Source of the DNA: an uncultured Eubacteriales bacterium | GTDB lineage: Bacteria; Bacillota_A; Clostridia; Christensenellales; Aristaeellaceae | DNA length: 6,101 nucleotides | Reading direction: 5' to 3' | Assembly (NCBI GenBank): GCA_902766515.1 | Contig: CACXEB010000093.1 | Span: forward strand, 1-6,101 | Shown here: piece by piece, positions 1 through 5,905 of the stretch | How positions within the stretch are numbered: the first letter of the stretch is position 1 | Layout: every line of letters starts with the position of its first letter | Translations under genes and position numbers: made by a program | The notes under the pieces: model-generated | What the model saw: only the letters and a program-made list of their open reading frames with translations | The model's database searches: none | What the model was told of the DNA's origin: nothing

Positions 1-1005
1 GCCGCTCGCCCCGGCGCGCAGCCAGCGGCGCACGATGCCGTTTTCCCCCAGGAAATATTCCCGGACCGCCGGATTGTTCTTGTCCAGTTCCGGCAGGGAG
101 CGGATGTTCCACCAGCACTGGTAATCCTCGGGCCAGTGGCGGAAATGGTACCATGAATAATAGGGGCTGCGCCTGCTCTGGTAAGCGCCGGCGCCGGCGC
201 TGCGGCCGGTCGGGTTGAAATACCTGCTCTGCACGCCGGTATGGCTGAATACACCGTCCAGGATCACGCGGATGCCCCGCTGCTCCGCGTCCTTGCAGAG
301 GAGGCGGAAATCCGCCTCCGTGCCGAGCATCGGGTCAACGCGGGTATAGTCCCCGGTATCGTAGCGATGGTTGGTCCGGGACTCGAAGATCGGGTTGAGG
401 TACAGGACCGTGACCCCCAGGTCCTGCAGGACGGGCAGCTTCAGGCGGATGCCGTTCAGCGTGCCGCCGAAAAAGTCGAGCGCGTAATTGTCCGTCTCCT
501 TGACCGCCATGACCCGCTTGACCGGCGGTTCATCCCAGTTTTCATGGAGCATGCAGTTGGTCCGCTTCGTCACGGGCGGATGCTCGCGGTAAAAACGGTC
601 CGGAAACACCTGGTACATGACGCCGGTCCGCAGGTACTCGGGCGTCGCGAACGCCGGGTCATAGACGGTCACCTGGTACGGGACAGGCTCCGGCCCACAG
701 GTCACGCCGACGCCGCCCATGCCGTCCCACGCGTTGCCGTAATACTCACCGGCGCCTTCCGGATTCTGAATATAAAAAAAGTACTGCACGATGGCCGGCT
801 CGTCCGGCATCATGAGACGGATTTCATAACTCCCCGGATCTGCTCGAAGCATATCCAGCGTGCTGCGTTTGCCATTGACGGTCAGGATCAGACTGACGCG
901 CGACATGTTTTCAGTTCCGAACAGCCTCAGTCTGACCGGTTTGCCGCAAGGCACCGACCCCAGCGGCGCGCGGCATTCCGCCGCGCGGGAATCATGATAC
1001 AGCAT
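1..1005 (-). CDS. GH13 alpha-amylase-family glycosidase (neopullulanase/maltogenic amylase-like), 3' end cut by window
   Basis: This is the N-terminal 335 residues of a glycoside hydrolase family 13 enzyme; reading frame 1005 to 1 is open throughout and runs off the window edge. Residues 1-125 or so form an N-terminal beta-type domain (begins MLYHDSR, with a later PCGKPVRLRLF segment). The catalytic barrel begins at M130 with MYQVFPDRF, followed by LYLNPIFES, NHRYDTGDY (about 212-220) and conserved region I as DGVFSH (250-255). A late SLPELDKNNP segment is typical of the neopullulanase/cyclomaltodextrinase group. The visible part stops just before the region where the GH13 nucleophile Asp is expected, so the catalytic triad is not seen. 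No signal peptide is present, which suggests a cytoplasmic enzyme cleaving imported maltodextrins, cyclodextrins or pullulan fragments (inference). The ATG at 1005 is the only plausible start: the upstream frame hits TGA within 12 codons. Its ribosome binding site is weak (AGAAAGAG-type purines, long spacing). Family-typical length is about 550-600 residues. Substrate cannot be settled here. Confidence 0.92.
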   Translation of the reverse strand, partial: MLYHDSRAAECRAPLGSVPCGKPVRLRLFGTENMSRVSLILTVNGKRSTLDMLRADPGSYEIRLMMPDEPAIVQYFFYIQNPEGAGEYYGNAWDGMGGVGVTCGPEPVPYQVTVYDPAFATPEYLRTGVMYQVFPDRFYREHPPVTKRTNCMLHENWDEPPVKRVMAVKETDNYALDFFGGTLNGIRLKLPVLQDLGVTVLYLNPIFESRTNHRYDTGDYTRVDPMLGTEADFRLLCKDAEQRGIRVILDGVFSHTGVQSRYFNPTGRSAGAGAYQSRRSPYYSWYHFRHWPEDYQCWWNIRSLPELDKNNPAVREYFLGENGIVRRWLRAGASG

Positions 1006-1040
1006 ATCAGGTGTTTTCTCTTTCTCAGTTATTCACAGTG

Positions 1041-1883
1041 TCAGTTGTTGATAAAGCGATGGACCAGCAGGGTGGCGAAGTAGATCACGCCGGCGCACAG
1101 GACGACCGCCGCGCCGACACCGGTATTCATGCCATAGCTGATCACCAGGCCGGCCACCCCGCTCACCAGGCCGAAGACGACAGACCACAGCGCGTGCTGC
1201 GCGGCGCTGCGGGCGATGTTGCGCGCCGCCGCCGCGGGCAGGATCAGGAGCGCGTTAATCAGGAGCACGCCCACCCAGCGGATCGCCAGCATGACCGCGA
1301 CAGCCACGATGACCGCGAACGCGTATTCCAGCCGCCTGGTGGGGACACCGCGGCTTTCGGCCAGCTCCGGGCTGACCGCGCTCAGCAGCAGGCGGTTATA
1401 CATCAGGACCCATACCCCGATGCCGATGACCAGGCCGGCCAGCAGGCCCATCAGGTCGCCGGCCCCGATCGAGAGGATATCGCCGGTCAGCAGCGAGGTG
1501 TAGCTGGAAAACTTGCCGCCGCGGGACAGCAGAAGCAGGCCCAGCGCAATGCCCATCGAGGAAAAGACGCTGATCGTCGTATCCTTGGTGGCCGCGCTGG
1601 AACGGTTGATCGTGCTGACCAGCAGGGCGTACAGGACGCCGAACACCACCAGGCTCAGCGTGACGTTCTTCACGCCCAGCAGCATGCCAATGGCGACGCC
1701 CGCCAGCGCGCTGTGGCCCAGCGCGTCCGAGAAGAACGCCATCCGCTGGTTGACCGCCATGGTGCCCAGCAGCGACAGAAGCGGCGTCAGCAGCAGCATC
1801 GCCAGCAGCGCGTTCTTCATGAACGAATAATGGAGAAACTCAAATGGAAGGAGGGCGTCCATGACGCGGTAAATCGTATCCAT
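1041..1883 (-). CDS. znuB: Metal ABC transporter permease (ZnuB/AdcB/MntB type, ABC-3 family)
   Basis: A 280-residue, very hydrophobic protein of the ABC-3 permease family, which forms the membrane channel of zinc, manganese or iron uptake transporters. About eight membrane segments can be read along it. The family-specific loop FFSDALGHSALAG is at residues 50-62, and the second conserved block, a glycine-rich helix running into LLILPAAAARNIARS, is near residues 214-230. The start chosen is ATG at 1883, because GAGGAGG lies six bases upstream; a TTG five codons earlier (1898) would give 285 residues but overlaps that ribosome binding site. The gene follows the ATPase with an 11-bp gap, so the two presumably form one transporter in the plasma membrane. 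No periplasmic-type binding protein (ZnuA) or Fur/Zur regulator is in the window, so the transported metal is not established; zinc is the likeliest by family. Family length is usually about 260-290 residues, so it looks complete. Confidence 0.92.
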   Translation of the reverse strand: MDTIYRVMDALLPFEFLHYSFMKNALLAMLLLTPLLSLLGTMAVNQRMAFFSDALGHSALAGVAIGMLLGVKNVTLSLVVFGVLYALLVSTINRSSAATKDTTISVFSSMGIALGLLLLSRGGKFSSYTSLLTGDILSIGAGDLMGLLAGLVIGIGVWVLMYNRLLLSAVSPELAESRGVPTRRLEYAFAVIVAVAVMLAIRWVGVLLINALLILPAAAARNIARSAAQHALWSVVFGLVSGVAGLVISYGMNTGVGAAVVLCAGVIYFATLLVHRFINN

Positions 1884-1889
1884 GCTGCG

Positions 1890-1896
1890 CCTCCTC
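1890..1896 (-). promoter_or_regulatory. Ribosome binding site that decides the permease start
   Basis: GAGGAGG on the minus strand, six bases before ATG 1883. It overlaps the TGA stop codon of the upstream ATPase gene (1895-1897), so ribosomes finishing the ATPase are released on top of it. This favours ATG 1883 over the TTG at 1898 and suggests translational coupling of the two transporter subunits. Confidence 0.8.
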
Positions 1897-2665
1897 AATC
1901 CTGCACGGGACCGGCTGCGGGAAACAGCTCGCGGAACGCGTCGCTGGCGAACACCTCTTCCGGGCTTCCTTCCGCCCGGACCGATTTGTCCAGCAGGATC
2001 ACGTCGTCGGCGTACCGGCGGACCAGCGCCCAGTCATGCGTCACCAGCAGGATCGCCAGGTGATGCTCCTTCACCAGCTCCGCGACAAGCTCCAGAAACA
2101 GGCCCTGGCCGTTCTGGTCCACGCCGGACACGGGCTCGTCGAGGATCAGCAGGTCCGGCAGCGGATCCAGGGCCAAAGCCAGCAGCACGCGCTGCAACTC
2201 GCCGCCGCTCAGCGCGCCCAGGCGGCGCTTGATCAGCCCTTCGCCATGCGCCAGCGCCAGCTGGGAGCGGATATGCTCCCGCGTTTTCGCGCTGATGCCC
2301 AGCCAGACCGGCCGACGGGTCAGGAAGCCCGCCATCAGATCCTCCACGGTGACGGGCATCTGCCTGTCAAAGGGAAAATGCTGCGGCACATAGCCGGTCC
2401 GGATCGCCCCCATATGCCGCCCCTGGGCATCCTGGTGCTGGACGCGGCCCGAATAGCCCGTCTGGTGCAGCAGGGCGTGGATCAGGGTCGTCTTGCCCGC
2501 GCCGTTCGGCCCGACCAGGGCGGTCAGCCGGCCGCAATGGATGTGCAGGGACACATGGCTCAGCAGGGTATCCCCTTCCCGGACGACGCTCAGGTCCTCG
2601 ACGGCGATGCGGCAGAGCCGGCAGCTGGACAGCTGGTTGCGATGCAGGATCTCACCGATGTTCAT
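1895..2665 (-). CDS. znuC: Metal ABC transporter ATP-binding protein (ZnuC-like)
   Basis: A complete 256-residue ABC ATPase that should power the neighbouring ZnuB-like permease from the cytoplasmic face. Visible motifs: Walker A GPNGAGKT (52-59), Q-loop GYVPQ (Gln 95), signature LSGGELQR (152-159), Walker B LLILDE (172-177), D-loop SGVD (180-183) and switch histidine in LVTHD (His 210). All catalytic elements are intact. The N-terminus carries a cysteine pair, CRLC (Cys 15 and Cys 18), then HIHCG (Cys 44) just before Walker A; from memory, a cysteine-bearing N-terminus and the HIHCG segment recur in a clostridial branch of these ATPases. The ATG start shares one base with the recA stop (TGATG), and no good ribosome binding site precedes it, so initiation probably depends on ribosomes terminating on recA. 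Family assignment is firm; the metal (zinc, manganese or iron) is inferred only from family and the partner permease. Confidence 0.9.
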   Translation of the reverse strand: MNIGEILHRNQLSSCRLCRIAVEDLSVVREGDTLLSHVSLHIHCGRLTALVGPNGAGKTTLIHALLHQTGYSGRVQHQDAQGRHMGAIRTGYVPQHFPFDRQMPVTVEDLMAGFLTRRPVWLGISAKTREHIRSQLALAHGEGLIKRRLGALSGGELQRVLLALALDPLPDLLILDEPVSGVDQNGQGLFLELVAELVKEHHLAILLVTHDWALVRRYADDVILLDKSVRAEGSPEEVFASDAFRELFPAAGPVQD

Positions 2666-3774
2666 CAGGCGTCATCGTCCATCATCGCATCGGGCATTTC
2701 GGGAATCTCGCCGGGGTTCTCCTCGGCGTTCACGGGGATGTCCTGCTCAAACTCCCGGCGCAGCGTCTGCTCGATCTCCGCCGCGACCTCCGGGTGCTCC
2801 TTCAGGTAGATGCGCGTGTTGTCGCGCCCCTGGCCGATGCGCTGGTCCTTGTAGGAGAACCAGGAGCCCGATTTCTGGATGATGTCCTTGGCCACCGCCA
2901 TATCCAGCAAGGAGCCTTCGGTGCTGATGCCCTGGCCGTACAGCAGGTCTACCTCACAGGAACGGAACGGCGGCGCCACCTTGTTCTTGACCACCTTGAT
3001 CTTGGTCCGGTTGCCGATCACCTCGGAGCCGTTCTTGATCGGCTCGCCGCGCCGGATGTCCATGCGGACGGAAGCGTAGAACTTGAGCGCCCGGCCGCCC
3101 GGGGTCGTCTCCGGATTGCCGTACATGACGCCGACCTTCTCGCGCAGCTGGTTGATGAACAGCGCGATGGAATTTGTCTTGTTGACCACACCGGCCAGCT
3201 TGCGCATGGCCTGGCTCATCATGCGCGCCTGCAGGCCCACGAAGCTGTCGCCCATCTCGCCGTCGATCTCCTGACGCGGGACCAGCGCGGCCACGGAGTC
3301 CACCACGATGATTTCAATCGCACCCGAACGGACCAGGGCTTCCGCGATCTCCAGGGCGTCCTCGCCCGTGCTGGGCTGGCTGATGTACAGGTTGTCGATG
3401 TCCACGCCCAGGTTTTTCGCGTACTGCGGGTCCAGGGCATGTTCCACGTCAATGTACGCGGCGAGGCCGCCGCCCTTCTGCACCTGGGCCACCAGCTGCA
3501 GCGCCAGCGTCGTCTTGCCGGAGGATTCCGGACCGTACACCTCGATGATCCTGCCGCGCGGCACGCCGCCGACACCCAGGGCAAAATCGAGGTCCAGGCA
3601 GCCGGTGGACACGACGTCGACCTTCAGCGTCGCGCGGTCGCCCAGCTTCATGACCGTTCCCTTGCCGAACTGCTTGTCCAGCGCGCTCAGCGCCACCTCC
3701 AGGGCTTTCGCCTTCTCCTCGTTGGTGTTGCTGGACGTCATCAGGACTTTCTCATCTGTCGCTTTCTTCGCCAT
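2665..3774 (-). CDS. recA: RecA recombinase
   Basis: A complete 369-residue RecA, the ATP-dependent DNA strand-exchange protein that forms filaments on single-stranded DNA, drives homologous recombination and stimulates LexA self-cleavage. Walker A GPESSGKT is at 81-88, the catalytic Glu lies in the EHALDP motif (Glu 111), and Walker B VVDS ends at Asp 159-Ser 160. The region [22 protein letters not shown] covers the L2 DNA-binding loop, and the DNA-binding C-terminal domain ends in an acidic tail (DAMMDDDA). Compared with E. coli RecA it has an N-terminal extension of about 15 residues rich in Lys, Thr and Ser, and a Cys (59) in the STGCLDLD segment where Ser is common. Start ATG 3774 is supported by AAAGGAG six bases upstream; the internal Met 12 lacks this. 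The gene lies 43 bp after pgsA, as in many Firmicutes, but cinA, often between them, is absent. Its stop overlaps the start of the transporter ATPase. Confidence 0.99.
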   Translation of the reverse strand: MAKKATDEKVLMTSSNTNEEKAKALEVALSALDKQFGKGTVMKLGDRATLKVDVVSTGCLDLDFALGVGGVPRGRIIEVYGPESSGKTTLALQLVAQVQKGGGLAAYIDVEHALDPQYAKNLGVDIDNLYISQPSTGEDALEIAEALVRSGAIEIIVVDSVAALVPRQEIDGEMGDSFVGLQARMMSQAMRKLAGVVNKTNSIALFINQLREKVGVMYGNPETTPGGRALKFYASVRMDIRRGEPIKNGSEVIGNRTKIKVVKNKVAPPFRSCEVDLLYGQGISTEGSLLDMAVAKDIIQKSGSWFSYKDQRIGQGRDNTRIYLKEHPEVAAEIEQTLRREFEQDIPVNAEENPGEIPEMPDAMMDDDA

Positions 3775-3780
3775 GATTTA

Positions 3781-3787
3781 CTCCTTT
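3781..3787 (-). promoter_or_regulatory. recA ribosome binding site
   Basis: AAAGGAG on the minus strand, six bases before ATG 3774. It is one of the strongest sites in the window and fixes the recA start at the first Met instead of Met 12. It begins just four bases downstream of the hairpin at 3792-3808. Confidence 0.85.
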
Positions 3788-3791
3788 GCGT

Positions 3792-3808
3792 CGGCGGACG
3801 ATCCGCCG
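3792..3808 (-). other. Perfect 7-bp hairpin between pgsA and recA
   Basis: On the minus strand CGGCGGA - TCG - TCCGCCG forms a perfect seven-pair stem with a three-base loop. It occupies much of the 43-bp gap between the pgsA stop (3818-3820) and the recA start. No T-run follows (next bases ACGCAAAGG), so it is not an ordinary intrinsic terminator. Position suggests a role in mRNA stability, processing or RBS access, but this is inference. Confidence 0.5.
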
Positions 3809-3817
3809 GTGATCATA

Positions 3818-4366
3818 TTATTTCGTTTCTTCCATCTTTGCTTCCGTATTTTCTTCCGGCTTCCAGACGTATTTCCACAGCTCCCTGAAGTACAGCGCGC
3901 CGGAGAACACCGTCATCGCCGCCATGGCCGCCGTCAGGATGTCCGTGGCCAGGTGTTTGCCCAGCAGCAGCGCCGACAGCACACACAGGAGCTGCAGCGT
4001 AGTCTTGATCTTTCCGGGCAGCTTCGCCGCGACGACCGTTCCGCTGCTGTTCGCCACCAGCCTGAGGCCGTCCACGGCCAGCTCCCGCGCGGCCACGACC
4101 GCCACCGCCCAGGCGGGCAGCATGCCCTGGCCGCACAGCATGATCATCGCCGTGAGGACCAGCAGCTTGTCCGCCACCGGATCCAGAAACTTGCCGAACA
4201 CCGTGATCTGGTTGCAGCGGCGCGCGATCATCCCGTCCAGGAAATCCGTCAGGGCCGCCGCCGCGAAGCAGACCGCCGCGCCCAGGTATTCGCGCAGCGC
4301 GATCAGCACGCAGATCGCCGGAATCAGCAGCACACGGAGGATGGTCAGCTTGTTTGGCGTATTCAT
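3818..4366 (-). CDS. pgsA: CDP-diacylglycerol--glycerol-3-phosphate 3-phosphatidyltransferase
   Basis: A 182-residue integral membrane enzyme of the CDP-alcohol phosphatidyltransferase family. PgsA joins CDP-diacylglycerol to glycerol-3-phosphate, releasing CMP, the committed step to phosphatidylglycerol and cardiolipin. The family signature D-x2-D-G-x2-A-R-x8-G-x3-D-x3-D is perfect: Asp 41, Asp 44, Gly 45, Ala 48, Arg 49, Gly 58, Asp 62 and Asp 66. The N-terminus begins NKLTILRVLLIPAI, characteristic of PgsA over related synthases. About five or six membrane segments follow, then a charged C-terminal tail (KPEENTEAKMEETK). The start ATG overlaps the rimO stop by four bases (ATGA), with AAGGGTG about ten bases upstream inside rimO, indicating translational coupling. 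Length matches the family (about 180-195). Other CDP-alcohol transferases are possible, but the sequence and the linkage to recA favour pgsA. Confidence 0.95.
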   Translation of the reverse strand: MNTPNKLTILRVLLIPAICVLIALREYLGAAVCFAAAALTDFLDGMIARRCNQITVFGKFLDPVADKLLVLTAMIMLCGQGMLPAWAVAVVAARELAVDGLRLVANSSGTVVAAKLPGKIKTTLQLLCVLSALLLGKHLATDILTAAMAAMTVFSGALYFRELWKYVWKPEENTEAKMEETK

Positions 4367-5664
4367 GTCAGCGCTTCACCCTTCAAATCATAGGTATCCG
4401 CGCCGGTCAGCCGCACGTCGGCGAATGTGCCCGGCGTCAGCGGCGTGCCGGCCGTAAAGCGGATGATGCCGTCGGCGTCCGGCGCCTCAAAGGCGCTGCG
4501 CCCGGTATAGACGCCGCCTTCCCTGCCGGTCACCAGGACGCGGCAGACGCTCCCCACGCGGTCCCTGTTCCGCTGCAGGCTGATGCCGGCCTGCAGGGTC
4601 ATCAGGCGGTCCAGCCTTGCCCGCGCCACGTCTTCGGGCACCTGGTCCGGCATCGCGGCAGCTGGCGTATCCTCCTCCGGCGAGTACACAAAGGCGCCCA
4701 TGCGGTCAAACGCCGTCTCGCGGGTAAAGGCCATCAGCTCCTCAAAGTCCGCGTCCGTCTCGCCGGGGAACCCAACGATAAAGGTCGTCCGCAGGCAGAA
4801 GCCCATGTCCCGCGCCCGGCGCAGCAGGTCCCGCGTTTCGCGCATGCCGCCCCGGCGGTTCATTTTCCTGAGCAGCGGCTGGGAGGCGTGCTGGAGCGGC
4901 AGGTCCAGGTAGGGAACGATCTTCTCCTCCGCTGCCATGGTTTCAAGCAGCTCGCCGGTCACCTCGTCCGGGTACATATACAGCACGCGAAGCCAGTCGA
5001 TGCCGTCGATCCGTGCCGCTTCCCGGAGCAGTGAAGCCAGGGTATCGCCGGTATCCCGGCCGTACCGCGTGGTATCCTGGGCGATCAGGATCTGTTCCCG
5101 CGCACCGCGCGCGGCCAGCGCCCGCATTTCGTCCAGGATCGCTTCCCGCGGGCGGGAGCGGTAGGAGCCGCGGATCAGCGGGATCGCGCAGAAGGTGCAG
5201 CGGTTGTCGCAGCCGTCCCCGATCTTGATATACGCGGTGTAAGGCGGCGTCGTCAGCACGCGGCCGCATTCCAGGAACCCGCTGCTGCGCCCGGTGTCGG
5301 ACGGCCGTTCTCCGTCCAGCGCCTGCCTGAGCATGTCCGGCAGGTGCGCGTACTGGCCGACCCCGAGCAGGCAGTCGATCTCCGGAATGTCCGCAAGCAG
5401 TTCCTTCGCGTACCGCTGCGCCAGGCAGCCGGTGACGCACAGCACGCGGCAGCGTCCCTCCTGCTTCATCCGGGCCATGTCCAGGATGGCGTCGATGGAT
5501 TCCTGCTTGGCCGACTCGATAAAGCCGCAGGTGTTGACCAGGATGATATCGGCCTCCCGGGCGTCCGATGTCTGCTCATATCCCTCGCCCAGCAGCAGAT
5601 AGATCATCTGCTCCGTGTCTACCTGGTTTTTGACGCACCCCAGTGAAACAACGCCAACCTTCAT
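4363..5664 (-). CDS. rimO: Ribosomal protein S12 methylthiotransferase RimO
   Basis: A 433-residue radical-SAM enzyme that adds a methylthio group to a conserved aspartate of ribosomal protein S12. The N-terminal methylthiotransferase domain has its three cluster cysteines at 10 (SLGCVKN), 46 (NTCGFIESAKQES) and 80 (VTGCLAQR). The radical-SAM cluster motif is CDNRCTFC (Cys 152, 156, 159), and a TRAM-type domain fills the last 65 residues or so. The QVDTEQM and GFIESAKQESID segments point to RimO and not the tRNA enzyme MiaB. The start is ATG 5664, with GGAGG five bases upstream. The frame stays open to 5757, but that extension would run through the -10 element at 5740-5745 and beyond the transcription start, and RimO proteins normally begin MKVGVVSLGC-like. 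It is the first gene of the leftward operon and its last bases overlap pgsA. Confidence 0.97.
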   Translation of the reverse strand: MKVGVVSLGCVKNQVDTEQMIYLLLGEGYEQTSDAREADIILVNTCGFIESAKQESIDAILDMARMKQEGRCRVLCVTGCLAQRYAKELLADIPEIDCLLGVGQYAHLPDMLRQALDGERPSDTGRSSGFLECGRVLTTPPYTAYIKIGDGCDNRCTFCAIPLIRGSYRSRPREAILDEMRALAARGAREQILIAQDTTRYGRDTGDTLASLLREAARIDGIDWLRVLYMYPDEVTGELLETMAAEEKIVPYLDLPLQHASQPLLRKMNRRGGMRETRDLLRRARDMGFCLRTTFIVGFPGETDADFEELMAFTRETAFDRMGAFVYSPEEDTPAAAMPDQVPEDVARARLDRLMTLQAGISLQRNRDRVGSVCRVLVTGREGGVYTGRSAFEAPDADGIIRFTAGTPLTPGTFADVRLTGADTYDLKGEALT

Positions 5665-5669
5665 GTCCG

Positions 5670-5674
5670 CCTCC
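5670..5674 (-). promoter_or_regulatory. rimO ribosome binding site
   Basis: GGAGG on the minus strand, five bases before ATG 5664. It decides the rimO start in favour of the short form over the upstream in-frame ATG at 5757. Confidence 0.8.
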
Positions 5675-5688
5675 GATGTCCTGCTTGT

Positions 5689-5710
5689 CCGTACCGCGGC
5701 CGCCGTACGG
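5689..5710 (-). other. Inverted repeat in the rimO leader
   Basis: CCGTAC and GTACGG arms flank a ten-base GC-only centre. In the leftward transcript this gives a six-pair stem between the predicted transcription start (near 5733) and the rimO ribosome binding site. No T-run follows, so it is not a terminator. It could be an operator or leader structure, or chance in GC-rich DNA. Confidence 0.4.
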
Positions 5711-5739
5711 GCGTTCCCCGGCCGCAGACAGACCATATC

Positions 5740-5768
5740 ATTATATGTTTTTTGCAATTTTCCGTCAA
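5740..5768 (-). promoter_or_regulatory. Sigma-A type promoter for the rimO operon
   Basis: On the minus strand, -35 TTGACG (5768-5763) and a perfect -10 TATAAT (5745-5740) are separated by 17 bases, five of six and six of six matches to the housekeeping consensus. Transcription would start near 5733, giving a leader of about 70 bases before rimO. No other promoter of this quality was seen upstream of any gene in the leftward set. Confidence 0.85.
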
Positions 5769-5814
5769 TAGCGCAGATTCAAAAATGTCTTTTGTTAAAA
5801 TTCATTTCCGGCAG

Positions 5815-5843
5815 TTGTCCTCGCTGAAAAAGTATGCTATAAT
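5815..5843 (+). promoter_or_regulatory. Sigma-A type promoter with extended -10 for the rightward gene
   Basis: -35 TTGTCC (5815-5820) and perfect -10 TATAAT (5838-5843) are separated by 17 bases; TG sits one base before the -10, making an extended -10. It is back to back with the rimO promoter, the two -35 elements being 46 bases apart. Transcription would start near 5850, about 55 bases before the ATG at 5906. Confidence 0.8.
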
Positions 5844-5872
5844 CGCATCCGTCGTCCCATGCGGCGGACGCG
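5844..5872 (+). other. Imperfect inverted repeat at the rightward transcription start
   Basis: CGC-A-TCCGTCG and CGGCGGA-C-GCG arms pair with one mismatch and one G-T pair around a seven-base loop (5855-5861). It sits immediately downstream of the -10 element, spanning the predicted start of transcription. A repressor operator or a 5' leader hairpin are both possible; only the symmetry is seen. Confidence 0.35.
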
Positions 5873-5883
5873 CCACAGCTGAC

Positions 5884-5891
5884 AGGAGGAG
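5884..5891 (+). promoter_or_regulatory. Ribosome binding site with unusually long spacing
   Basis: AGGAGGAG is a near-perfect Shine-Dalgarno sequence, but it ends 14 bases before ATG 5906 where about 5-9 is usual. No ATG, GTG or TTG lies in the same frame between them; GTG 5902 is in another frame that stops after nine codons. Confidence 0.6.
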
Positions 5892-5905
5892 CAAGCGTTC
5901 AGTGT

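Noticed and set aside
186..210. GC-rich gccggc repeats near 190-207.
   Set aside because: They encode a short Gly/Ala run (RSAGAGAY) within the continuous GH13 frame; not an independent repeat element.
1029..1037. TTATTCACA resembles a DnaA box.
   Set aside because: A single relaxed match with no cluster, AT-rich unwinding element or origin-linked genes nearby; expected by chance.
3812..3840. Possible recA promoter with -10 TATGAT.
   Set aside because: The hexamer 17 bases upstream (CAAAGA) matches the -35 consensus at only two of six positions, and there is no TG extension.
241..4457. Long plus-strand open frames (for example 241-1083, 1011-2063, 2036-2809, 2794-3888, 3308-4393).
   Set aside because: They lie antisense to genes with complete family motifs, have low-complexity Arg/Ala/Gln/His-rich translations and no ribosome binding sites; they are by-products of high GC content.
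5665..5757. Longer rimO start at 5757, adding 31 residues.
   Set aside because: It would place the start inside the promoter, upstream of the predicted transcription start; ATG 5664 has a good ribosome binding site and the normal family N-terminus.
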